A stretch of 64,000 bases of DNA from Alistipes sp. (GTDB lineage Bacteria; Bacteroidota; Bacteroidia; Bacteroidales; Rikenellaceae): positions 1-64,000 of the forward strand of contig JAFVRC010000012.1 in NCBI GenBank assembly GCA_017504485.1, given 5' to 3'. Below are positions 57,358 through 64,000 of this stretch, in pieces. The position numbers were made by a program, and so were the translations under genes. Below the pieces are notes generated by a model that was not told the DNA's origin, did not search any database, and saw nothing but the letters and a program-made list of their open reading frames with translations. Numbering within the stretch: the stretch's first letter is position 1; each line of letters begins with the position of its first letter.

Positions 57358-58194
57358 CTATTTAAGTTTAATATTATCAATCAATCGTATCTCGCCGGCC
57401 TGCACTGCGATACATCCCTGCACGCGCTCGGCATCGCTCCACGCCTCGACGCTCTGCATTGAGAGTGCATCTACCGCCGCAAAGTATATCACCTTAAGCA
57501 GTGGATTCTTCTCCACCTCGGCCGTAACCCACTCGACAAGCTCCGCAGGCGAGAGCTCGCCCACCTTCGACTGCGCAGCGCTCAACACCTCATAGATGTG
57601 TGGTGCGGCAACACGATGCTCCGGCGTGAGGAGCAAGTTGCGCGACGAGCGTGCCAAGCCGTCCGTGTCGCGGATAATCGGGCAATCGACAATCTCAACC
57701 GCGAGATCGAGCTGCTTGACCATAGCACGGATAACGGCTATCTGCTGAAAATCCTTCTCGCCGAAGTAGGCGCACGTCGGCTCGACGATGGCAAAGAGGC
57801 GCGACACCACCTGTGCCACACCGTTGAAATGGCCGGGGCGCGTAGCTCCCTCCATAACCTTGTCGATAAGGCCGAAGTCGAACTGACGGGTATCGGGCTC
57901 GGGGTAAATCTCCTCAACCGACGGAAAGAGCACCACATCGACACCCGCCGCCGCGAGCATCGCCGCATCGGCCTCGGGGGTACGAGGATAGTTCTTCAGG
58001 TCGTTCTTATCGTTGAACTGCGTAGGATTGACAAAGACACTCACCACCACCACGTCGCACTCGCGACGTGCACGCTCGACGAGCGATATGTGACCTTCGT
58101 GCAAGGCACCCATCGTGGGTACGAAGCCAATCTTTTCGTGGCGGTGCGCATCGAGGGTTACACGCAACTCCGCAACTGTTGTAACTGCTTTCAT
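57358..58194 (-). CDS. panC: pantothenate synthetase PanC
   Basis: PanC joins pantoate and beta-alanine with ATP. The protein has 278 residues. Motifs are [16 protein letters not shown] (the HIGH-like HEGH), [35 protein letters not shown] and a KMSKS-like RSSRNLLL. It supplies the product of the next gene's pathway, so the two pan genes form a natural pair. panB is not in the window. Confidence 0.97.
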   Translation of the reverse strand: MKAVTTVAELRVTLDAHRHEKIGFVPTMGALHEGHISLVERARRECDVVVVSVFVNPTQFNDKNDLKNYPRTPEADAAMLAAAGVDVVLFPSVEEIYPEPDTRQFDFGLIDKVMEGATRPGHFNGVAQVVSRLFAIVEPTCAYFGEKDFQQIAVIRAMVKQLDLAVEIVDCPIIRDTDGLARSSRNLLLTPEHRVAAPHIYEVLSAAQSKVGELSPAELVEWVTAEVEKNPLLKVIYFAAVDALSMQSVEAWSDAERVQGCIAVQAGEIRLIDNIKLK

Positions 58195-58254
58195 TGTTTA
58201 GGCTATAACTTTTACTTCAAACGAGTCGCACACACATACGCGCACACGACGCCA

Positions 58255-58285
58255 CAAAGTTATAAACTTAAACGAAAATGGCAAA
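58255..58285 (-). promoter_or_regulatory. panC operon promoter
   Basis: On the minus strand, TTTG (58282-58285), a 19-bp spacer and TAACTTTG (58255-58262) fit the consensus fully. The panC ATG is about 60 bp downstream. Confidence 0.7.
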
Positions 58286-58354
58286 GCCGAAGTGCGAAAA
58301 ATCGAGATTTTACATCACAAAAGTTGTCACTATCGCCACACCATAACGACACAT

Positions 58355-58390
58355 CGAGGGGTGCTCGCCATGCGACAAACACCCCTCGAC
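58355..58390. terminator. hairpin after the second GH3 gene
   Basis: Perfect 10-bp arms TCGAGGGGTG (58355-58364) and CACCCCTCGA (58381-58390). No T-run follows on the minus strand, so it is a probable but not typical terminator. Confidence 0.55.
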
Positions 58391-58413
58391 ATTTCTATTC
58401 CCCTGTTGCTCTT

Positions 58414-60549
58414 TTACTTGGCCTGAATAGGCAGTTCGGCAACGATATGTGCCGACGATGTACCGAGCGAGATGGTATATTCACCCGGATTTACCTGCCA
58501 AGCGTGCGTCTTGTCATTCCAGAATGCGAGGGCCGAGTGCTGAAGGTCGAATGTCACAACCTGCTTCTCGCCCGGCGCGAGGAAGACCTTCTTGAAGGCT
58601 TTGAGCTCCTTCTTCGGGCGCAGAACCGACGGATTCTTCTCCGCAACGTAGAGCTGCACGACCTCCGCACCGGCCTTCTTGCCCGTGTTGGCAATCGTCA
58701 CAGCGACCTTCACCGGCTGGTCGGCAGCAATGTACTTCACCTTACCCGGAGCCACGATATGCGGCTTCGTAAGCTCAAAGGTGGTGTACGAAAGGCCAAA
58801 GCCGAATGGATAGAGAGGCTCGATACCCTTCGACTCGTACCAGCGATAGCCCACCAGCACCGACTCCTTGTACTCCACGTCGTAGGTCTTTGGTGCAAAC
58901 CACAGCTCGTTAGGATTCTTCTGCGCCTTGGCAAGGCTCAAACCCTCCGGTATCATACCATAGGCCGGCGAATCCTTGAACGACTTCTCGATGGTCATAG
59001 GAAGCTTGCCCGACGGGTTAATCTTGCCGACCATAATGTCGGCAATAGCCTGCATACCGCTTTGGCCCGGATACCAACCATAGATGATGGCGGCCGCCTT
59101 GTCGTTCCACGCGCGCATATCTATACCCGAACCCGAGAGCACGAGCACAATGACATTCTTGTTTGCGGCGCACGCCATACGCACCAAAGCCTCGTCCTCC
59201 TCCGGCATAGCAAATGGTCGCTCGGTACCCTCACTGTCGTATGTTCCCGTAGCAACAACCACCACATCGGCCTTCTGCAGTTGTATGAAGTTAGGCTTCT
59301 CGATGGCCGTCACCTTCGCACGCAGAGCGTTCAGCAGAGCCTGCTCCGAGGTCACCTGATTGAATCCCTTGACCTTCGACGAGCCACCACCCTGCGGTGC
59401 AACCTTGGCCCAGCGGCCTGCGAGGAGTATGCGACGTCCCTCACCGAGCGGAAGGATGCCGTTGTTCTTCAGGAGTACGGTACCCTCGGCTGCCGTTCTA
59501 AGTGATAGCTTCTCGTGCTCGGGGAGCTTCGATGCGAGGTGATCCTCGTTAGGCTGGCCATTCTTGAAACGGTCGTAGAGGCCGAAGCGGATGCACGTTG
59601 CAATCATCGGGCGAATCATCGCGTCGATATTCTTCTCGGTCAACTTACCCTCTTTGAGCAGGTCGCGCACCTGGTTGATGTGATAGAACTCGTTAGGCGT
59701 TCCAGGCATCTCGACATTCTGGCCCGAGAGCACAATCTTCTCCCAATCATACACCGAACGCCAATCGGTCATCACCAACCCCTCGAAGCCAAGCGTGCCG
59801 CGCAGTAGGTCGGTAATAACATACTTGCTTTGGCCGGCCCATTCGCCATTCACCTGATTGTAGGCCGTCATCACCGAGCCGGCACCAGCATCGATGCCCG
59901 CCTTGAAGGCCGGCGTATAAATCTCCATAATCGCACGCTCATCGACCACCGAATTCGACAACTTGCGGTAGAACTCCGTATTATTGCAGAGGAAGTGCTT
60001 GAGGCAGGCCATCGTGCCCGTGCCCTGCATTCCCGTCACATAGCTCTCGACCATGCGGGAGGCCAAGTAAGGATCCTCGCCGAGGTACTCGAAGTTACGG
60101 CCACACTGCGCCGAGCGGTATATATTCATACCTGGGCCGAGCAGCACACCTGCACCCGCCATACGGGTCTCCCAACCCACAGCCTCGCCGTATGCCTTCG
60201 CAACCTCGGGGTTGAACGTCGAAGCGAGCATAATATTTGCCGGAAACTGCGTGGTCTTCTCGGGATGGCGCACCTCCTTCTGGTTAGGAATCGAGTGGTT
60301 TATACGCACACCTGCCGAAGCATCTACCATAAAGACATGCGGCAACCCCTTTGCCGGAGCGCCGGGCAGGAAGAATTTGTTGTGGCCGTGTGTCATCTCA
60401 ATCTTCTCTTCGAGCGAGAGCTTCTCGAGCGTTGCATCGGCCCTCTTGTAGGCCTCTTCCCACGACATCATCTGTGGCTGCTGCTGAGGCTTTGCCCCCG
60501 CCACGACGAGTGCCGCGAGTGCTAAAATCGAAAGGAGTGTTCTTTTCAT
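58414..60549 (-). CDS. secreted GH3 beta-glucosidase-type enzyme
   Basis: The protein has 711 residues with a signal peptide (cleavage near VVAGAKP). The GH3 barrel includes HVFMVDASAGVRI and ends with the nucleophile Asp in GLVMTDWRSVYDW. The second domain has the ALVRMACAANKNVIVLVLSG region. A fibronectin-like domain closes the protein (KAGAEVVQLYVAEKNPSVLR). It lacks a PA14 insert. The substrate is not predictable within GH3. It is a single-gene unit with its own promoter at 60593-60624. Confidence 0.92.
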   Translation of the reverse strand: MKRTLLSILALAALVVAGAKPQQQPQMMSWEEAYKRADATLEKLSLEEKIEMTHGHNKFFLPGAPAKGLPHVFMVDASAGVRINHSIPNQKEVRHPEKTTQFPANIMLASTFNPEVAKAYGEAVGWETRMAGAGVLLGPGMNIYRSAQCGRNFEYLGEDPYLASRMVESYVTGMQGTGTMACLKHFLCNNTEFYRKLSNSVVDERAIMEIYTPAFKAGIDAGAGSVMTAYNQVNGEWAGQSKYVITDLLRGTLGFEGLVMTDWRSVYDWEKIVLSGQNVEMPGTPNEFYHINQVRDLLKEGKLTEKNIDAMIRPMIATCIRFGLYDRFKNGQPNEDHLASKLPEHEKLSLRTAAEGTVLLKNNGILPLGEGRRILLAGRWAKVAPQGGGSSKVKGFNQVTSEQALLNALRAKVTAIEKPNFIQLQKADVVVVATGTYDSEGTERPFAMPEEDEALVRMACAANKNVIVLVLSGSGIDMRAWNDKAAAIIYGWYPGQSGMQAIADIMVGKINPSGKLPMTIEKSFKDSPAYGMIPEGLSLAKAQKNPNELWFAPKTYDVEYKESVLVGYRWYESKGIEPLYPFGFGLSYTTFELTKPHIVAPGKVKYIAADQPVKVAVTIANTGKKAGAEVVQLYVAEKNPSVLRPKKELKAFKKVFLAPGEKQVVTFDLQHSALAFWNDKTHAWQVNPGEYTISLGTSSAHIVAELPIQAK

Positions 60550-60592
60550 CTGTATTATCTATTAATTGGTTTGAAAACATCTCTATCAGCTA

Positions 60593-60624
60593 CAAATATA
60601 ATAATATTTCTCAGAAATGCCAAA
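60593..60624 (-). promoter_or_regulatory. promoter of the second GH3 gene
   Basis: On the minus strand, TTTG (60621-60624), a 20-bp spacer and TATATTTG (60593-60600) match the consensus exactly. The leader is about 45 bp. Confidence 0.75.
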
Positions 60625-60758
60625 CCGCACACCGCCGACTGCTAATGTTTTTTCTTGATGGCAAGGAACCGACGCCAAACCGAGGACAGAGCGGGCTTGC
60701 ACACCCTGCCAAGGAGGAGCAACCAAAAGCCCTCGCAGAGGGATTAAGGCATGCGAAA

Positions 60759-61080
60759 TTGGGCGAGGCAGGGGAATACTCGTCGTATTTTCCTGTCTCG
60801 CCCAATGAGCGTAACGCAGCTATCGCCGCATAAAACCGATTTTCGCCAACACCCCACCAACCAAAAAATTGGTTTTTAGGCGGATAAATGCAACGCTCGG
60901 CGAAAAGAGCCGTCGATGGGTAGTACTCATTGTACGTCCCATTGGCGGCTCGTTCGTTAGCGGCAGCAGTTGCCGCATAAAACCGATTTTGCAACGCTCG
61001 GCACAAAAAACCACCGATGGGTAGTACTTAGCGTACGTCCCATTGGCGGTTTTTGGGTTAGCGGCAGCTATCGCTGCTTA
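60759..61080 (+). repeat. three tandem structured repeat modules
   Basis: Module A (hairpin 60759-60805) has 21-bp arms with three G-T wobbles. Modules B (from 60890) and C (from 60991) are 101 bp apart, each opening GCAACGCTCGGC. Their hairpins share CGATGGGTAGTAC and GTACGTCCCATTGGCGG, while the stem bases differ in a compensatory way. B closes with GAGCCG/CGGCTC and C with AAAAACC/GGTTTTT. After each hairpin comes a second small stem near GCGGCAGC and then TAAAA(CC/GA)G. The whole array lies between the peptide gene and the GH3 promoter. The 539-bp gap 60550-61088 holds nothing else recognisable. Confidence 0.85.
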
Positions 61081-61088
61081 AAAGAGTT

Positions 61089-61229
61089 TTAGTAGTAGAG
61101 TTCGCCCTCCTCGGTCTCGAGGTCACCCAAACCTAACGAGTTGCCGAAACCACTCTCAACGCGGGCCACGAGCTCCTCGAGAAGAGGAGCCTCGTAGGCC
61201 GATATCTTATTTATATGTTGTTTTCTCAT
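61089..61229 (-). CDS. 46-residue peptide of unknown function
   Basis: This short frame starts at the ATG at 61229, 15 bp after the stop of the surface repeat protein gene, and ends TAA at 61089. It reads MRKQHINKISAYEAPLLEEL, then a middle VESGFGNSLGLG and an acidic end finishing GELYY. A basic N-terminus followed by YEAP and a Gly/Ser/acidic tail recalls small Bacteroidota peptides often found beside surface proteins; that resemblance is from memory. No membrane helix or cysteine is present. Spacing and shared strand suggest co-transcription. The function is unknown. Confidence 0.6.
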   Translation of the reverse strand: MRKQHINKISAYEAPLLEELVARVESGFGNSLGLGDLETEEGELYY

Positions 61230-61244
61230 AGTCGTAGTGTTTTT

Positions 61245-64000
61245 TTAGTTGCCACTAAGAGACTTTGAAATGAAGGTTTCGGCAGCATAACCAATATACT
61301 CGTCAGTTTGGAAGATCTCGCCGCCGACGGATGCACCACCGCCAATCTCGACTACAGAATTTGTTCCTAACGTATAAGGGCCACCATCGACATCGTCAGT
61401 AGCACCCACTACGCCACCGATATAGAGATTCTCGGCCACGGCACTGTTCAGACGCACACGAGCGGCATTGTTTGTGAGGTTTTTAAGAGTGTAGAGGGCA
61501 CTACGCGACACTACATATCCGACGCAGCCGCCAATGTAGCAGTCCTGTTTAGCTTCGCCGCTACATATCACATCACCGCTATTCACCAAATCTTGTAATG
61601 TCTTTGCATTACCGGCGTTCACATAGCCCACGATACCGCCGACAGAGAGCTCTTTACCGCTCGAGGCGTTGCTCGTAACCTCGACCTTGGCCTCATTCTT
61701 ACCTCCATTCTTCAGGTGGAGCGTAAAAGCACCCATCACACCGCCTACGGATAGCTGACCGTCAGCCGAGCCACTTACCGTAACAGTACCTGTAGCACGA
61801 TTCTCCCAATAGTTTTGGTCCTTCGTACCGTTGGAGCCTGCACCTCCACCAACATACGCGCCAGCGGTCGTAGAGCCGGAGTAGGAGACTGCGCCCTCGT
61901 TTATGAAGTTATTAGCCGTAGAGGCCATACCACCTGCTACACCACCGACATAGACCGCACCGGTCGCGGCCACACCACACGATACGGCACCCGTATTAGT
62001 GCAATCTGCATTGGTGTTATATCCTGTACTTGTCATATAGCCAAGCACACCCGCTACACGCAAGGTGCCCGACACGCCATTGCAAGCCACCGCACCACTA
62101 TTCGAGCAGTTGGCCATACCCGACTTGGCATAACCCACAGTACCTGCCACATAAGTACTACCGGTATGGGTGGAGTAGTTGGCCGTAACTTTGCCCGAGT
62201 TGGTCAATCCCGAGATGCCGAGCTTTGCCGCAGAATAAGCACCTATTGACAGCGTACCGGCGATATAGCTGTTATTGCCACCAACGCCACCACATATCAC
62301 CTCGCCACTATTCGTAGCGGTTTCGACACCCGACAAGATATAGGCCATAGCTCCACCTACGAAAATATTACCCGTGGTACTCGTAAAGGCGACATCCACC
62401 TTACCCGAGTTGTTGATGTTGGTAATTCCGGCTGTGTCCTCTACCGCATATCCGTGATAGCCCGACACGCCACCAATATGGGTTTGTGAACCACTCGCAC
62501 CACGAACCGTAATATCTCCCTCATTGTAGAGCTCGTCTTGAACATTGAACGAAACACCCACTGTGCCACCGAAGTTAAACCATTTGCCACAAGAGCTCAA
62601 ATTTATAGATATATTGCCCTCGTTGCGCATATGGGTACACTTCTGGCCAAATGCAGTAGCGTTGGTCGATTGCGAAGCACCCACAACGCCGCCCATATAG
62701 AGCTCGTCTCCCGTCGAACCCTTAACATCAATATCGCCTGTGTTCACGTTGTATTTGTGTGTGAATTCAGTCGCATGACGTGCACTCCAAGCCAGGACAC
62801 CGGCGATGGCCGAGCGGCCCGTAACCGTCGCGTTGGAGATAATCTTACCTGTATTTTTAATACCGCTAATAGTCCTACCGTCGCAGTATGCAACAACTCC
62901 CGAGATATAGTAGTTACCCGTAACCTCAATCTCAGCGTCGATAGTTCCGCTGTTGGACACAAAGTCCGACGTATTATCATAGACACCCGTATTGCCGGTA
63001 ACGGAGGCCTCCGTATCGCCCACGACACCTGCGATAACGGCCGTTAAGCATTTACAGCCGCGCAGGGTAATATTGCCCTTATTTACCGGCGTAGGATGGG
63101 CCGTCGTGCCAGTCTTCTTGCCTATAAGACCGGCGGTGTAGATACTCTCGGCAGCCGAAACATTTGTCAGCGTGATATCGCCCTCGTTGAGCGAGCGTTC
63201 ATACGACGGCCACGACGAGGAGGCCGTAACACCGGCAACCAACACTGTGCCCGAAGCTGTCTGCTCATCGGCAACACCATTGAGCGTGACATCGCCGTAG
63301 TTATCCAACAATGTCGGGACTCCGACGTTGTTGTAACCGAGTACACCACCCATATAGATATCGCGTGCCGATGACAGATTGCACTCTACTGCACCGTGGT
63401 TGATGCACGTGTGCGAAAATCCCTGCGTGTAGCCGCCGATACCGCCAGCCATACAGGTTGCATTGCCGCCACTATTCGTAAGCGTAACCTTGCCATAGTT
63501 CGTGCAGTTGCGGAAATATGGCTTGGATAAATCGCGCGACTTATTGTTGCGAAAGCCGAAGATACCGCCTATGCGTATATGCTGATTGGCCGTCTCGGTA
63601 ACAGCCGCCTGATTCGAGAGATTCACGCAGCTGACAGGGGCATAGTTCACGCAATTCTCAACATCGCCCTGCGCCCACGAGCTGGCGTTGTTGCCTCCAA
63701 TAATACCACCGACACCAAAGCGGAAGTTAGCCTCGCCCTCGCCCGCAAGGCCGAGGAGCGTACCCGTAATATAGAGGGCGCCCTTCGCCGTGTCGTCTTT
63801 CACGCCATTCGAGCAGTTATTGTAGTTGTTGACTGCACGGCCCGTGATACCGCCCACGAAAAACGAATCACCCGTCGTAGCCACCGTGCCATAGAAGGAG
63901 AGGTTGCCCGTATTCGAGCAGGTGTCGAAGGTATAGGTCTGGTCGAGCTTAACTATCTCCTCGCCCTCCGTCAGAAGAGTCTCCGAGCCGGCAACGCCGC
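61245..64000 (-). CDS. GLUG-like repeat surface protein, 5' end beyond the window
   Basis: The frame is open from the right edge of the window to the TAA at 61245, at least 918 codons. The N-terminus is missing; a GTG at 63884 is internal, because the frame continues with sense codons to 64000. The protein is almost entirely repeats of about 35-45 residues with the core N(S/T)G-V, then Y-(V/I)GG(V/I)-G (for example YVGGVAGG, YIGGCVGYV). This resembles GLUG repeats of adhesins and predicts a long right-handed beta-solenoid exposed on the surface. The C-terminus (YIGYAAETFISKSLSGN) shows no obvious sorting domain. The 46-codon peptide gene follows. Confidence 0.85.
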   Translation of the reverse strand, partial: GVAGSETLLTEGEEIVKLDQTYTFDTCSNTGNLSFYGTVATTGDSFFVGGITGRAVNNYNNCSNGVKDDTAKGALYITGTLLGLAGEGEANFRFGVGGIIGGNNASSWAQGDVENCVNYAPVSCVNLSNQAAVTETANQHIRIGGIFGFRNNKSRDLSKPYFRNCTNYGKVTLTNSGGNATCMAGGIGGYTQGFSHTCINHGAVECNLSSARDIYMGGVLGYNNVGVPTLLDNYGDVTLNGVADEQTASGTVLVAGVTASSSWPSYERSLNEGDITLTNVSAAESIYTAGLIGKKTGTTAHPTPVNKGNITLRGCKCLTAVIAGVVGDTEASVTGNTGVYDNTSDFVSNSGTIDAEIEVTGNYYISGVVAYCDGRTISGIKNTGKIISNATVTGRSAIAGVLAWSARHATEFTHKYNVNTGDIDVKGSTGDELYMGGVVGASQSTNATAFGQKCTHMRNEGNISINLSSCGKWFNFGGTVGVSFNVQDELYNEGDITVRGASGSQTHIGGVSGYHGYAVEDTAGITNINNSGKVDVAFTSTTGNIFVGGAMAYILSGVETATNSGEVICGGVGGNNSYIAGTLSIGAYSAAKLGISGLTNSGKVTANYSTHTGSTYVAGTVGYAKSGMANCSNSGAVACNGVSGTLRVAGVLGYMTSTGYNTNADCTNTGAVSCGVAATGAVYVGGVAGGMASTANNFINEGAVSYSGSTTAGAYVGGGAGSNGTKDQNYWENRATGTVTVSGSADGQLSVGGVMGAFTLHLKNGGKNEAKVEVTSNASSGKELSVGGIVGYVNAGNAKTLQDLVNSGDVICSGEAKQDCYIGGCVGYVVSRSALYTLKNLTNNAARVRLNSAVAENLYIGGVVGATDDVDGGPYTLGTNSVVEIGGGASVGGEIFQTDEYIGYAAETFISKSLSGN

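Noticed and set aside
60611..61006. 131-codon minus-strand frame as a gene
   Set aside because: It encodes only the tandem hairpin modules. The 101-bp period breaks the frame between units, and stem pairing explains the conservation better than coding.
60890..61085. integron attC sites
   Set aside because: The GTTAG and CAACG blocks do not form proper R' and R'' core sites, and no integron integrase is in view.
63167..63884. start of the surface repeat protein at the GTG at 63884
   Set aside because: The frame stays open to the window edge with the same repeat style, so the true start is outside.

Overview
This is a gene-dense, fairly GC-rich stretch of a Bacteroidota chromosome, most likely Alistipes or a close Rikenellaceae relative. 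That placement is inferred from several things: repeated Bacteroidota-type promoters (TTTG, 19-20 bp, TAnnTTTG), few Shine-Dalgarno sequences, GH97/GH3/GH13 secreted glycosidases, dipeptidyl peptidase III, a DoxX-like protein with a periplasmic tail, HU-SPOR proteins and a GLUG-like surface repeat protein. I see no rRNA, CRISPR, phage, transposase or plasmid genes. There is one tRNA, tRNA-Arg(CCG).

Layout, left to right. Positions 1-227 hold two copies of a long hairpin repeat. Positions 224-6478 are a minus-strand operon: sufB, sufC, a short sufD, sufS, tmk and a DoxX-like gene. tsaB, smpB, dnaG and ruvB follow on the minus strand. The tRNA lies at 11424-11495. A plus-strand run at 11526-15522 encodes an S24-like regulator, an orphan histidine kinase, lgt, an HU-SPOR protein and a GtrA-like protein. 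Convergent to it is a minus-strand unit at 15504-22689: GH97 glycosidase, a minimal FNT channel, a CASTOR/POLLUX-like channel with a RyR domain, and uvrB. rarA, an esterase, a phosphodiesterase and an MTAN-like gene run on the plus strand (22765-26204). The minus-strand operon 26214-31696 carries rsfS, ftsH, cdsA, psd, an AI-2E-type permease and a stand-alone riboflavin kinase. oxyR and a histidine phosphatase diverge around 32.7 kb. trpS, a ClC channel, a HAD phosphatase and rnhA form a plus-strand operon (34340-38438).

From 38.5 to 60.5 kb the content turns accessory and catabolic: a secreted endonuclease-like protein, a POT peptide transporter, an AT-rich lipoprotein, and an operon of branching enzyme, GH3, FAD/Fe-S dehydrogenase and a GH-A glycosidase. 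Next come a panC-panD-DUF456-M16-DPP III operon and a second GH3. The right edge (60.6-64.0 kb) holds three tandem structured repeats, a 46-codon peptide gene and the 3' part of a long GLUG-like repeat protein that runs off the window.

Four points stand out. (i) The channel at 17575-20061 has a plant CASTOR/POLLUX-like pore motif and a C-terminal RyR domain. (ii) The GH-A gene at 42630-44096 is bracketed by 62-bp direct repeats made from the 3' end of the neighbouring dehydrogenase gene, as if it were a cassette inserted into that gene's end. (iii) Two families of long hairpin repeats (1-227, 4935-5040 and 7378-7478; and 60759-61080) show compensatory base changes, and most of their wobble pairs work only in plus-strand RNA. 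(iv) The 46-codon peptide gene follows the GLUG-like surface protein.
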